Position numbers and translations under genes: made by a program. Of a stretch of 64,000 nt of DNA, positions 24,659-33,641 are shown piece after piece. Within the stretch, counting starts at the first letter, position 1; each line of letters opens with the position of its first letter. Source of the DNA: Hymenobacter aquaticus (GTDB taxonomy: Bacteria > Bacteroidota > Bacteroidia > Cytophagales > Hymenobacteraceae); contig NZ_SRLC01000003.1 of assembly GCF_004765605.1 (NCBI RefSeq), forward strand, positions 124,001 through 188,000, written 5' to 3'. The notes below the pieces were generated by a model. That model saw only the letters and a list, made by a program, of their open reading frames with translations, had not been told where the DNA came from and did no database searches.

Positions 24659-25291
24659 TTATTTCGTGCGGACGGCAATTTCGACGCGGCGGTTTTGCTG
24701 GCGGCCTTCGGCGGTGGCGTTGGAAGCTACCGGCTGGCTTTCACCCATCGGCTCCACGCTCACGCGCGAGGCGTCGATTTTGCCGTTCTGGCTCAGCCAG
24801 GTTTTCACGGCGTTGGCGCGCTTCTCGCTCAGCTCCCGGTTGTAGCTTTTGTCGCCGCGCGAGTCGGCAAAGCCCATGATGTAGACCGGACCCGTGGCGT
24901 AGCGCTGCCCGATGGAAGCCGAAATCTGCTCCAGGGCCTTGCTGGCCCCGGCCTTGATGTCGGCCTTGTCGGTATCGAACAGGACGGTTTCCTCGACGCC
25001 GTAGACGCTGTACTCGTCATTGCCGCGTACCGATACGTCGGACACGTTTACTTCGGGGTATTTCACGTCGGCCAGCTTCTGCTTGGTCATGTCCCAGCCG
25101 CTGCTTACGGCATTGCCGGCTGCGTCGGCGGCGCCTGCTACGGCATCACCGGCCGTTTGACCGTCGCGGTACACCACGGCCGTATCGGCGGTGGCTTCCT
25201 GGGGCTGGTCTTTGGTTTCGGGGTTTTTCAGGTTGTCGCAGGCCGTCAGCAGGGCAATGAGGGCCACGACGGAGAGAAGATGCTTTTTCAT
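24659..25291 (-). CDS. OmpA family lipoprotein
   Basis: A 210-residue lipoprotein: the signal peptide ends in the lipobox LLTAC (Cys18), so it should be lipid-anchored, probably in the outer membrane. After a low-complexity linker, the last 100 residues form an OmpA-C peptidoglycan-binding domain (VLFDTDKADIKAGASKAL, GFADSRGDKSYNRELSEKRA, GESQPVASNATAEGRQQNRR). The Asp and Arg residues that contact diaminopimelate are present. Its likely role is tethering the outer membrane to the cell wall. It is monocistronic as far as seen. Confidence 0.9.
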   Translation of the reverse strand: MKKHLLSVVALIALLTACDNLKNPETKDQPQEATADTAVVYRDGQTAGDAVAGAADAAGNAVSSGWDMTKQKLADVKYPEVNVSDVSVRGNDEYSVYGVEETVLFDTDKADIKAGASKALEQISASIGQRYATGPVYIMGFADSRGDKSYNRELSEKRANAVKTWLSQNGKIDASRVSVEPMGESQPVASNATAEGRQQNRRVEIAVRTK

Positions 25292-25389
25292 GTGGTTGTG
25301 GAGGAAGGGGTGGAACGGAAAGTGGAGACGCTTACGCAGGATGCCCGCGCAGGTTGGCTGCTCGTCCGTAATAGCCCTTGCTCCTGCTC

Positions 25390-27885
25390 CTACTCGGCGA
25401 AGAAGACGCGCTTCACCCGCTCACTCACGTTGGTCAGCAGCTCGTAGGGAATGGTGCCGATGCGGGCGGCGGCGTCGCGCAGCGGCATTTCTTCCCCGAA
25501 TACCACGGCCGAGTCGCCGGGCTGGGCGGCGGCAATGTGGGTGACGTCGACCATGCACATATCCATGCACACGTTGCCCACCAGCGGAGCGCGCTGCCCC
25601 CGGATAACCACCTCGCCCACCCCGTTGCCGAAGCGCCGGTCGTAGCCGTCGGCGTAGCCGATGGCCAGGGTGGCAATGCGCCGCTCGTGGGCCACCGGGC
25701 CCCCGCGGCGGCCGTAGCCCACCGTCTGGCCCGGGGCCAGGGTTTTGATCTGGGAAATGGTGGTACGCAGGCTGCTGACGGGCCGCAGGGCGTCGGGCTC
25801 CTGCCCGCTGGCTTCCACCCCGTAGAGGCCGATACCCAGGCGCACCATGTCGTAGTGCGCGGCGGGGAAGCGCACGATGCCGGCCGAGTTCAGCGCGTGC
25901 TTGATGATGGAATAGCCCAGGGCCGCCTCGACCTGCGGGGCCATGCGCTGAAACGCGGCCAGCTGCTGGCGGGAGAAGTCGTTGTGCTGCTCTTCGTCGG
26001 CCCCGGCCAGGTGGGTCAGGGCGCTGGCGACGCGCAGGTGGGCGGCGTGCGTGCCGAGCAGGGCGCAGAGCTCGGGCAGGTCTTCCTCGGCGAAGCCCAG
26101 GCGGCGCATGCCGGTGTCGAGCTTGAGGTGAATGGCGGGCATGGCCTGCTCCCGGGCGGCGCGCAGATACTCCTGCAGCCGCTCGAAGGAGTAGATTTCG
26201 GGCTCCAGGTGGTACTGCCGCAGCTTCTGAAACGAGTCGGGCGAGGGGTTCATCACCATGATGGGCAGGCTGATGCCGTGCTGGCGCAGCTCCACGCCCT
26301 CGTCGGCGTAGGCCACGGCCAGGTAGTCGGCGCGGTGGAACTGCAGCAGGTTCGCCACTTCGTAGCTTCCGCTGCCGTAGGCAAAGGCCTTGACCATGAC
26401 CATCAGGCGGGTGCCGGGCTGGAGCCGGGCGCGGTAGAAGTTCAGGTTGTGCACCAGCGCGTCGAGGTTGACTTCGAGCACCGTGCCGTGGATCTTCTGC
26501 TGGAAGGCCGCCACGATCCGCTCGAAGCCGAAGCGCCGGGCGCCCTTCACCAGAATGGTTTCCTGCCGAAACTGCTCCGACTGAAAGGCCGCCAGAAAAG
26601 CTTCGGTGGAAGGGTAAAACTCGGCCTGCCCCACCCGGAACGCGGCCCGGTGGGCGCTGATTTCCTCCCCGATGCCGACCAGCCGCTCCACGCCGTGCGC
26701 GGGCAGCAGGGCCGCCACCAGCCCGTACAGCTCGGCCGCCGGCAAGCCCGATTCGAGCACGTCGGACAGGATGAGTGTGCGGCGGCCCCGGCGGGGCTGC
26801 CGGGCCAGCGCGTCGAGGGCCAGGCGCAGGCCGGCCAGGTCGTTATTATAGGTGTCGTCGAGTACGTAGCAGTCGTTCAGGGCCTGCTTCATTTCCAGGC
26901 GCATGGCTACGGGCTGGAGCCGGTCGAGGCGGCGCTGGATTTCGGGGGCCGGCACCTGCCGCCAGAGCAGCACCGTGAGGCCGTGCAGGGCGTTTTCCAC
27001 CGAGGGCTCGTCGGCGAAGGGCAGCGTGAAGGTGTGCTCCTGCTTCAGGGGCCGCTCCAGCAGCACGCGCACCACCGTGCGCTGGGCCGAGGCCTCCAGC
27101 ACCGACACGGCCACGTGGGTATCGTAGCCGTGGTGGCGGCTCCAGGTGAAGGTGCGGGCTGGGCCCAGCCGGGCCTGCGCGGCGGCGTGAATGGCCTCAT
27201 GGTCGCGGCAGTAGAAGAGCGTGTCCACGTCCTGGAATAGCTGCATCTTCTCGGCCACCTTTTCCGTGGGCGAGGCAAAGCCCGCGTCGTGGGCCGTACC
27301 CAGGTTGGTGAAGATGCCCAGCGTGGGCTGAATCACCCGGGCCAGGCGCGCCATTTCACCGGGCTCCGAGATACCGGCCTCGAAGATGCCCAGCGTGTGC
27401 GAGGCGTTCAGCTCCCACACGCTCAGGGGCACGCCCACCTGGGAGTTGTAGCTGCGCGGACTTTTGCAGAGCAGCTCATCGGGGCTCAGCAGCTGGGCCA
27501 GCCACTCCTTGACGATGGTTTTACCGTTGGAGCCCGTAATGCCAAACACCGGGATGCGGAACTGCCGCCGGTGCTGGGCCGACAGGGCTTGCAGGGCCGT
27601 GAGCGTGTCGGGCACGGCCAGGAAGCCGGCCTCGGGAAAGGCCGCCACGCCGCCGGGAATGGCCGCGGGGTGGTCGACGACGAACTGGCGCACGCCCTGC
27701 CGGTAGAGGTCGGGCAGGTAGCGGTGGCCGTCGTGCTGCGCGCCGCGGATGGCAAAAAACAGCGAGCCGGCGGGCTGGCCCACGCGGCGGCTGTCGAGCA
27801 GCAGGTGCTGAATGCGGGCCGGGGCCGCCGGGGCCTGAAGCAGCGTGCCGCCCGTGAGGGCCGGCAGATCGGAGAAAAGCAGCAT
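25390..27885 (-). CDS. Bifunctional MurF ligase / alanine racemase
   Basis: An 831-residue fusion. The N-terminal half is UDP-MurNAc-tripeptide:D-Ala-D-Ala ligase with P-loop GITGSNGKT (115-123), YNSQVGVPLSVWE, FEAGISEPGEM, LDDTYN and HRAAF-like segments. The C-terminal half, from about residue 465, is a PLP alanine racemase with the PLP lysine near 497 (MVKAFAYGSGSYEVA), LKLDTGMRRLGF, GLYGVEASG and IGYADGYDRRFGNG. It would make D-Ala and use D-Ala-D-Ala in the same polypeptide. This fusion is known from Bacteroidota. A TACCTTTG box at 27905 is the likely promoter. Confidence 0.95.
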   Translation of the reverse strand: MLLFSDLPALTGGTLLQAPAAPARIQHLLLDSRRVGQPAGSLFFAIRGAQHDGHRYLPDLYRQGVRQFVVDHPAAIPGGVAAFPEAGFLAVPDTLTALQALSAQHRRQFRIPVFGITGSNGKTIVKEWLAQLLSPDELLCKSPRSYNSQVGVPLSVWELNASHTLGIFEAGISEPGEMARLARVIQPTLGIFTNLGTAHDAGFASPTEKVAEKMQLFQDVDTLFYCRDHEAIHAAAQARLGPARTFTWSRHHGYDTHVAVSVLEASAQRTVVRVLLERPLKQEHTFTLPFADEPSVENALHGLTVLLWRQVPAPEIQRRLDRLQPVAMRLEMKQALNDCYVLDDTYNNDLAGLRLALDALARQPRRGRRTLILSDVLESGLPAAELYGLVAALLPAHGVERLVGIGEEISAHRAAFRVGQAEFYPSTEAFLAAFQSEQFRQETILVKGARRFGFERIVAAFQQKIHGTVLEVNLDALVHNLNFYRARLQPGTRLMVMVKAFAYGSGSYEVANLLQFHRADYLAVAYADEGVELRQHGISLPIMVMNPSPDSFQKLRQYHLEPEIYSFERLQEYLRAAREQAMPAIHLKLDTGMRRLGFAEEDLPELCALLGTHAAHLRVASALTHLAGADEEQHNDFSRQQLAAFQRMAPQVEAALGYSIIKHALNSAGIVRFPAAHYDMVRLGIGLYGVEASGQEPDALRPVSSLRTTISQIKTLAPGQTVGYGRRGGPVAHERRIATLAIGYADGYDRRFGNGVGEVVIRGQRAPLVGNVCMDMCMVDVTHIAAAQPGDSAVVFGEEMPLRDAAARIGTIPYELLTNVSERVKRVFFAE

Positions 27886-27904
27886 AACGGAAGGAAAACC
27901 GCCA

Positions 27905-27912
27905 CAAAGGTA
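27905..27912 (-). promoter_or_regulatory. -7 box TACCTTTG of murF-alr
   Basis: Exact TAnnTTTG match on the minus strand, 19 bases upstream of the murF-alr ATG. Confidence 0.55.
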
Positions 27913-27979
27913 GCAGGGTTTCGGGCGGTGGCCGGGCCCGACTCGGGCCCGGCATGCTGGTTGGCGCGGCCCGGCAGCG

Positions 27980-27987
27980 TACCTTTG
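27980..27987 (+). promoter_or_regulatory. -7 box TACCTTTG of the RarD-like gene
   Basis: Exact TAnnTTTG match, 26 bases before the proposed TTG start at 28014. It places the transcription start inside the longer reading frame and so argues against the ATG at 27954. Confidence 0.5.
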
Positions 27988-28013
27988 GGGTCTTTCTCCG
28001 CCTTACGCTTCCC

Positions 28014-28913
28014 TTGAAACCTTCCCGTCACCACTTGGCCGCGCTGTCGGCATTTCTTATCTGGGGCTTTTTCCCGATTCCGCTGCGCCTGATGGCCGGC
28101 TACAGCAGCGGGCAGATTCTGTTTTTCCGGGTGCTGCTCTCGTTGGCCTTGCTGCTGCTGATCAACCTGACGGCCCGCCGCGCGACGGTGCGGGCTACCG
28201 GCCGGCAGTGGCAGCGGGCCGGGGCCCCGGAGCGGCGGCGGGTGCTGGTGAGCACCGTGGTGGGCGGGGCGCTGCTGACCTCCAACTGGCTGCTGTTCAT
28301 TTACGTGGTGAACAAGGTGAGCGTGCAGGCCGGCTCGTTTGCCTACCTCATCTGCCCCATTCTCACGGCCCTGCTGGGCTTCGTGGTGCTGGGCGAAAAG
28401 CTGCGGCCCAACCAGTGGTTGGCCATCGGGCTGAGCGCCGTGAGCTGCGCGCTGCTGGGCACCGGAGCCTGGAAAAACGTGCTGATGAGCCTAGTAGTGG
28501 CTTTCACCTACGCCGCCTACCTCATTACCCAGCGCAAGCTCCAGGGCTACGACCGGCTGGTGCTGCTCACGGTGCAGCTGCTGCTGGCGGCCCTCGTGAT
28601 TCTGCCCACGGCCCGCCTGCTGGGCGCCGACCCGGTGGCCGGCCTCCAGGACCACTACCTGCTGCTGATGGCCGGGGTACTGAGCCTGGGCTTCACCGTC
28701 ATTCCCCTGTTTCTGAACCTGTTTGCCCTCAACGCCCTGCCCTCCGGCACCGTCGGCATCCTGATGTATCTGAACCCGATTATCAGCTTCGTGCTGGCCT
28801 TTCTGTACTTCGGCGAGCAAGCTACGCTCCAGGAGGGCCTGGCCTACGGCGTGATTCTGCTGTCGGTGGGGTTGTATAACTCCGGCTGGAACGTGGGCCG
28901 GCGGGCGGCTTAG
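28014..28913 (+). CDS. EamA/RarD-type DMT transporter
   Basis: A 299-residue inner-membrane protein with ten predicted helices in two EamA halves. RarD-like features are AFLIWGFFPIPLRLM at the start, SNWLLFIYVVNKVSVQAGSFAYLICP in the third to fourth helix, LGEKLRPNQWLAIGLS, and ALPSGTVGILMYLNPIISFVLAFLYFGE near the end. Relatives export amino acids or metabolites; the substrate is not known. TTG at 28014 is chosen as the start because a -7 box lies just upstream of it and the longer frame from 27954 adds a basic leader. Divergent from murF-alr. Confidence 0.85.
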   Translation: MKPSRHHLAALSAFLIWGFFPIPLRLMAGYSSGQILFFRVLLSLALLLLINLTARRATVRATGRQWQRAGAPERRRVLVSTVVGGALLTSNWLLFIYVVNKVSVQAGSFAYLICPILTALLGFVVLGEKLRPNQWLAIGLSAVSCALLGTGAWKNVLMSLVVAFTYAAYLITQRKLQGYDRLVLLTVQLLLAALVILPTARLLGADPVAGLQDHYLLLMAGVLSLGFTVIPLFLNLFALNALPSGTVGILMYLNPIISFVLAFLYFGEQATLQEGLAYGVILLSVGLYNSGWNVGRRAA

Positions 28914-28990
28914 CGAGGCTTGCCGTGCTGCCTCACCCGGCTTTTGTCCAATTTCGCCCTATGCCTACTCCCTGCTTACTATGGACTTTG

Positions 28991-29056
28991 ACTGGAAGTA
29001 GTCTAGAAGCAGTCTAGAGCCACTCTAGAAGCACCCCGGAACCACCCTATACCTAC
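28991..29056. repeat. Degenerate 11-bp tandem array centred on TCTAGA
   Basis: Six units with 11-bp spacing: six-base cores at 28991, 29002, 29013, 29024, 29035 and 29046, three of them exactly TCTAGA (29002, 29013, 29024). They are joined by five-base linkers of the form RSYAS (AGCAG, GCCAC, AGCAC, ACCAC). The period is about one helical turn, so any bound protein would see all units on one face. Confidence 0.6.
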
Positions 29057-29174
29057 CAGCCAGGTATAATCCTACTTCCAGCCAGCTGGGAAGGCGGGGC
29101 CGGCTGGATAGACGCAACCGGCGGTGGTGGCCCCATTCTGCCTGCCGGGCGTTCCGCAAATAAAATAAACGGGC

Positions 29175-29182
29175 TACCTTCG
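29175..29182 (+). promoter_or_regulatory. -7 box TACCTTCG of the YfhO gene
   Basis: TAnnTTyG-type box 57 bases before the ATG at 29240. Confidence 0.4.
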
Positions 29183-29239
29183 GGCTACCCGACTGCCGGC
29201 GGCGGCAGTCGGGCCATTTTCCGACTCTTTTTTCGTCTG

Positions 29240-31804
29240 ATGACTACTGTTTCTTCCCCGGCGGTGCCGCTGTGGCGCCGGCTGTTGCCCCACCTGCTGG
29301 CCGTCGTGTTCTTCCTGGTGCTGGCCGCCGTGTACTTCTCCCCCATCCTGTTTGATGGCAAAACCCTGGCCCAGCACGACGTGGTGCAGTTCAACGGCGG
29401 GGCCCACGAGGCCCAGCTCTACCGCGAAGCCACCGGCAAGGAAGCCCTCTGGACCAACTCCATGTTCTCGGGCATGCCGACCTACCTGATCAGCACCCGC
29501 TTCCCCGGCGACCTGTCCATCTACCTGCACAACATCTTCACGCTGCACCTGCCGGCGGTGGTGGCCAACCTGTTTCTGGCCCTGCTCTGCGGCTACGTGC
29601 TGTTCGTGGCCCTGGGCGTGCGGCCGTTGCTGGCCGCCGTGGGGGCCGTGGCTTTGGGCTTCAGCAGCTACAACCTGATTATCCTGGCCGCCGGCCACAA
29701 CACCAAGTCGCTGGCTTTGGCCTACGCGCCGCTGGTGCTGGGCGGGCTGCTGGTCACGTTCCGGCGCAACCGGTGGCTGGGCGCAGCCCTGTTTGCCCTG
29801 GGCCTGACGATGAACGTGCGCTCCAACCACCTGCAGATTACTTACTACCTGCTCTTGCTGGTGGTGGTGTTCGGCATCGTGGAGCTGGTGGCAGCCCTGC
29901 GCGAAAAGCGCCTGTCGGACTTCCTGGGCCGCACGGCCCTGCTGGGTGCCGCCGCCGTGCTGGCCGTGGGCGTGAGCTTCGGCCGCCTCTACGTGACGGC
30001 CGAGTACGGCAAGTACTCCATCCGGGGCAAGTCGGAGCTGACGACGCCCTCGCCCGCGGCGGCCCAGGCCCCGGCCGGGGGTGAGGATGGCGGCGCCGGC
30101 AACGGCCTCGACCGGGACTACGCCTTCGGCTGGAGCTACGGCGTGGGCGAAACCATTACTCTCTTGATTCCTAACTACTACGGCGGGGCCAGCTCGGGCG
30201 CCCTGAGCGAAAGCTCGGCGACGGGCAAGGCCCTGGCCGGCCTGGGCGTGCCGCCGGTGCAGCTGCGCGACTATTTGCAGCAGCTGCCCCTGTACTGGGG
30301 CGCGCAGCCCGTCACGAGCGGCCCGGTGTACATCGGGGCCGTGGTGTGCTTCCTGTTCGTGCTTGGCTTGTTCGTGGCCGACCGCCGCACCCGCACCTGG
30401 CTGCTGGTGGGCACCATCCTGTCGATTGTGCTGGCCTGGGGCAAGAACTTCGAGTCGTTCAACTACCTGATGTTCGACTACTTCCCCGGCTACAACAAGT
30501 TCCGCTCGGTGAGCATGGCCCTGGTGATTGCCCAGCTGGCCATGCCGCTGCTGGCCGTGCTGGCCCTGGCCCGCGTGCTGCGCCCCCAGGCGGCCGTCGT
30601 GCCCGCCACCGGCACCAGCACCCACCCCAGCCTGGCCGCGCTGAGCGGTGCGCCGACGGCTTCGCCCGAAGCCACGGAGCTGAAGCGCAAGCTGCTGTAC
30701 GCCACCGGCATCACGGCCGGCATTTGCGTGCTGGCCTACCTGGCCGGCCTCGGGGCCGACTTTGCCTCGCCGGTCGATGCGCAGATGCAGCAGCAGGGCT
30801 TCCCGCTGGACGCGCTGCGCGCCGACCGCGCCAGCCTGATGCACACCGACGTGCTGCGCTCCATCGTGTTTATCCTGCTGGCCGGCGGCGTGCTCTACTT
30901 CTACCTGCAACGCAAGCTCTCGGTGACGGCGGCGGCCCTGCTGGTGGGCGTGCTCACCCTGGTTGACCTCTGGGGCGTGGACAAGCGCTACCTGAACGAC
31001 ACGAACTTCCAGCGCGAAACCATTGCCCAGCAGTTTGTGCCCACGCCCGCCGACGAGCAGATTCTGCAGGACAAGGACCTGAGCTACCGGGTGCTCAACC
31101 TCCAGAACCCCTTCAACGAGGCCAATACCTCCTACTTCCACAAGAGCATCGGGGGCTACCACGGGGCCAAGCTGCGCCGCTACCAGGATCTGATTGAGCG
31201 CCAGATTTCGGCCAACAACCCCCAGGTGCTGGCCATGCTGAACACGCGCTACGTGATTACCGGCGACCCGAAGCAGCCGGTGCAGCGCAACCCCGGCGCG
31301 CTGGGCAACGCCTGGTTTGTGAGCGAAGTGCAGAAAGTGCAGAGCCCCGACCAGGAAATTGCGGCCCTCACCGGCCTGAACGTGGCTACCGCGGCCGTAG
31401 TCGACGCCTCGAAGTTTCCGCTAAACAAAACGGCCTACACCGCCGCCGGCTCCACCATTGCCCTGACCAAGTACTCGCCCGACGAGCTGACCTACCGCGC
31501 CAACGCCGTGCAGGATGGCTTCGTGGTGTTCTCGGAAATCTACTACCAGGACGGCTGGAACGCCTACCTCGACGGCAAGCTGGTGCCGCACCTGCGGGCC
31601 AACTACGTGCTGCGCGCTCTGCCCGTGCCGGCCGGCAGCCACACCATCGAGTTCAAGTTTGAGCCCAAGGAGTACGCCATCGGCAACACCGTGTCGCTCG
31701 TGTCGTCGGTGCTGCTGATTCTGGCCTTACTGGGCACTATTTTCTACGCCGTGAAGCGCAAGCCCACCGCGCCGGTAACGGAGGAAGTGCGGCTGGCCGC
31801 GTAA
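29240..31804 (+). CDS. YfhO family membrane protein
   Basis: An 854-residue polytopic membrane protein of the YfhO family, GT-C-like proteins thought to glycosylate lipoteichoic acids or other surface polymers. It shows LLAVVFFLVLAAVYFSPILFDG in helix 1, the acidic loop LAQHDVVQFNGGAHEAQLY, MFSGMPTYLIS and about a dozen helices up to residue 590. A soluble periplasmic tail contains the conserved SEIYYQDGWNAYLDGK, followed by a last helix (SLVSSVLLILALLGTIFYAV). The acceptor is unknown. It has its own promoter and a terminator in the repeat element downstream. Confidence 0.9.
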   Translation: MTTVSSPAVPLWRRLLPHLLAVVFFLVLAAVYFSPILFDGKTLAQHDVVQFNGGAHEAQLYREATGKEALWTNSMFSGMPTYLISTRFPGDLSIYLHNIFTLHLPAVVANLFLALLCGYVLFVALGVRPLLAAVGAVALGFSSYNLIILAAGHNTKSLALAYAPLVLGGLLVTFRRNRWLGAALFALGLTMNVRSNHLQITYYLLLLVVVFGIVELVAALREKRLSDFLGRTALLGAAAVLAVGVSFGRLYVTAEYGKYSIRGKSELTTPSPAAAQAPAGGEDGGAGNGLDRDYAFGWSYGVGETITLLIPNYYGGASSGALSESSATGKALAGLGVPPVQLRDYLQQLPLYWGAQPVTSGPVYIGAVVCFLFVLGLFVADRRTRTWLLVGTILSIVLAWGKNFESFNYLMFDYFPGYNKFRSVSMALVIAQLAMPLLAVLALARVLRPQAAVVPATGTSTHPSLAALSGAPTASPEATELKRKLLYATGITAGICVLAYLAGLGADFASPVDAQMQQQGFPLDALRADRASLMHTDVLRSIVFILLAGGVLYFYLQRKLSVTAAALLVGVLTLVDLWGVDKRYLNDTNFQRETIAQQFVPTPADEQILQDKDLSYRVLNLQNPFNEANTSYFHKSIGGYHGAKLRRYQDLIERQISANNPQVLAMLNTRYVITGDPKQPVQRNPGALGNAWFVSEVQKVQSPDQEIAALTGLNVATAAVVDASKFPLNKTAYTAAGSTIALTKYSPDELTYRANAVQDGFVVFSEIYYQDGWNAYLDGKLVPHLRANYVLRALPVPAGSHTIEFKFEPKEYAIGNTVSLVSSVLLILALLGTIFYAVKRKPTAPVTEEVRLAA

Positions 31805-31810
31805 ATAATC

Positions 31811-31947
31811 TGTCATTGCGAGGACGCAGGACGAAATGACCTTTTACCAGAAAGCCCTTTATTCCAGCTGGAGTAAAGGGCTTTTCACTTAAGGGCACTC
31901 AGCACCTTTCAGAGGCCGGATTGCCACGGCTGCCTCCTCGCAATGAC
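31811..31947. repeat. TCATTGCGAGG inverted-repeat element, copy A
   Basis: TGTCATTGCGAGG at the left end faces CCTCGCAATGACA at the right end. The centre holds the hairpin AAAGCCCTTTA / TAAAGGGCTTT. The reverse complement aligns over most of its length with the element at 45103-45315, including AATCCG, GAAAAGCCCTTTA and AAAGGGCTTTCTGGTA. Confidence 0.75.
31851..31885. terminator. Terminator hairpin within repeat copy A
   Basis: AAAGCCCTTTA (31851-31861) and TAAAGGGCTTTT (31874-31885) form an 11-bp stem 47 bases after the YfhO stop codon. Confidence 0.6.
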
Positions 31948-31954
31948 ACGATGA

Positions 31955-31994
31955 AGCATTAGCACATCAGCACATTCCACACATTAGCACATTA
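31955..31994. repeat. Single-arm array of GCACATTAG words
   Basis: CATTAGCACATCAGCACATT and ACACATTAGCACATTAAT match the words of the arrays at 24461-24653 and 45033-45364. No complementary array is seen on the other side of repeat copy A. Confidence 0.65.
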
Positions 31995-32000
31995 ATCACC

Positions 32001-32921
32001 ATGCTCATTCAGGAACTCCAGGAACCCGTAGCCACCCAGCGCGGGGTGCGGCTGCTGCTCATCCGCGACGACCTGACGCACCCGGAGCTGCCGGGCAACA
32101 AGTGGCGTAAGCTCAAATACAACCTGATGGCCGCCGAGGAGCAGGGCTACGATACGCTGCTGACCTTCGGCGGGGCCTTTTCCAACCACATTGCCGCCGT
32201 GGCTGCCGCCGGCCGGCTGCGGGGGCTGCGCACCATCGGCCTTATCCGGGGCGAGGAAACCCGGCCGCTGAACCCCACCCTGGCCCAGGCCGCGGCCGAC
32301 GGCATGCACCTGCGCTACCTCGACCGGGAAACATACCGCCGCAAGCACGAACCGGCGGTGCTGGCCGCCCTGCTCGCCCAGACCGGGCCGGCCTACGTGC
32401 TGCCCGAGGGCGGCACCAATGCCCTGGCCCTGCCCGGCTGCGCCGAGCTGGTAACCGAGCTGGCCGCCCGCACCGACTTCGACGTCATCGGGGTGGCCTG
32501 CGGCACGGGCGGCACCCTGGCCGGCCTGCTGACCGGGCTGGCCGGGCAGCGGCGGGCCGTGGGGGTGGCGGCCCTGAAAAACGGGGGCTTCCTGCGGGCA
32601 GAAATTGACGCGCTGACCCGGCAGACCACGGGCCGCGCCTACGACAACTACGAGCTGCTGACCGAGTACCACGGCGGCGGCTACGCGCACTTTTCGGCCG
32701 AGCTGCTGGATTTCATCCGGGGCTTCGAGGCCCGGCACGGCGTGCTGCTCGACCCGGTGTATACCGGCAAGCTGCTGTGGGGGCTGCTGGACCAGATTGC
32801 CCAGGGCCGGTTTGCGCCGGGCACCACGGTAGCGGCGGTGCACAGCGGGGGGCTACAGGGCTGGCAGGGTTTCCGGCAACGGTTTGGGTCCCGTAGTGCC
32901 TGGTGGCCGGCGCTGGGTTAA
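32001..32921 (+). CDS. D-cysteine desulfhydrase / ACC deaminase family enzyme
   Basis: A 306-residue cytoplasmic PLP enzyme of fold type II. The cofactor lysine lies in LPGNKWRKLKYNL (residues 31-43). Family segments are TFGGAFSNHIAAVAAAGRL, YVLPEGGTNALAL and the phosphate-cradle glycine loop VACGTGGTLAGLL. The closing LDPVYTGKLLWGL and VHSGGLQG are typical. D-cysteine desulfhydrase (D-Cys to pyruvate, ammonia and sulfide) is the most likely activity, but 1-aminocyclopropane-1-carboxylate deaminase cannot be excluded. It is followed by a DUF4230 gene on the same strand. Confidence 0.88.
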   Translation: MLIQELQEPVATQRGVRLLLIRDDLTHPELPGNKWRKLKYNLMAAEEQGYDTLLTFGGAFSNHIAAVAAAGRLRGLRTIGLIRGEETRPLNPTLAQAAADGMHLRYLDRETYRRKHEPAVLAALLAQTGPAYVLPEGGTNALALPGCAELVTELAARTDFDVIGVACGTGGTLAGLLTGLAGQRRAVGVAALKNGGFLRAEIDALTRQTTGRAYDNYELLTEYHGGGYAHFSAELLDFIRGFEARHGVLLDPVYTGKLLWGLLDQIAQGRFAPGTTVAAVHSGGLQGWQGFRQRFGSRSAWWPALG

Positions 32922-32989
32922 TTTGGGCAGCCAAACCAGAGCCAGAGCCGTATTCTTCTCAACCTCGACCATTCCGCCGCTTTTCGCCT

Positions 32990-33625
32990 ATGCCCCTTGC
33001 CCGTTTGCTTCGCCGCCTGCTGCCCCTGCTGTTTCTGGTGGCCCTGGGGTGGTTTCTCTGGAAGAAAGTCCAGCCCGCTTTGTTCGACTTCGAGAATCCG
33101 CTGAGTCCCGAGCCGCGCGTGACGGTGACCCACAACACGGTGCTGACCAAGATTGAAGCTTTGGGCCGGCTGGAGCTGGTGCGCTACCAGTTCAAAGACG
33201 TGGTGGAGTACCGCAAGAGCACTTACCGGTTTCTGCCCGACTCGAAGGTGGCCCTCATCGTGGCCGGCAACGCCATTGGCTGCCTGGACTTGCGCAAGGT
33301 GAAGGCCCAGGACGTGGTATTCGAGGGCGACTCGGTGGTGCGCGTGGCCCTGCCCGCCGCCGAGCTGTGCACTTGGCAGGTCGACCACAGCCAGAGCCGG
33401 GTATACAGCACCCAGAACTCGTTTTTCAACGATGCCGAACTGGTGGACGAAGGCTACAAGTACGCCGAGAAGAATGTGCAACGCGCCGCGCTGCAGTCGG
33501 GCATCCTGGCCCAGACGACGCAGAACGCCGAGCAGATCCTGCGCCCCATGCTCGAAACCATGACCGGCCGCCGGGTGGTGCTGACCCAGCAGACGGCTGC
33601 GCCGCTGGTGCCGCAACGGCGGTAA
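32990..33625 (+). CDS. DUF4230 domain-containing membrane protein
   Basis: A 211-residue protein with one N-terminal membrane helix (LLRRLLPLLFLVALGWFLW), so probably anchored with the bulk in the periplasm. The DUF4230 domain shows VLTKIEALGRLELVRYQFKDVVEY, DSKVALIVAGNAIGCLDL and the later helix DEGYKYAEKNVQRAALQSGI. No enzymatic function is known for the family. The ATG at 32990 starts the membrane helix directly and is preferred to 32903, which overlaps the previous gene. A TAATTTG box at 32919 may be its promoter. Confidence 0.85.
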   Translation: MPLARLLRRLLPLLFLVALGWFLWKKVQPALFDFENPLSPEPRVTVTHNTVLTKIEALGRLELVRYQFKDVVEYRKSTYRFLPDSKVALIVAGNAIGCLDLRKVKAQDVVFEGDSVVRVALPAAELCTWQVDHSQSRVYSTQNSFFNDAELVDEGYKYAEKNVQRAALQSGILAQTTQNAEQILRPMLETMTGRRVVLTQQTAAPLVPQRR

Positions 33626-33641
33626 TAGGACGACAATAAAT

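Larger units (their letters stand above)
28914..29239. other. Non-coding gap with 11-bp periodic repeat
   Basis: No gene is supported here. It holds the 11-bp array (28991-29056), GC-rich sequence and the promoter of the YfhO gene at 29175. Confidence 0.6.

Noticed and set aside
25378..27240. 620-codon plus-strand open frame opposite murF-alr
   Set aside because: Antisense shadow; MurF and Alr motifs are intact on the minus strand.
29174..31162. 662-codon minus-strand open frame opposite YfhO
   Set aside because: Translation is Gln/His/Gly-rich with no domain, while the plus strand gives a full YfhO protein.
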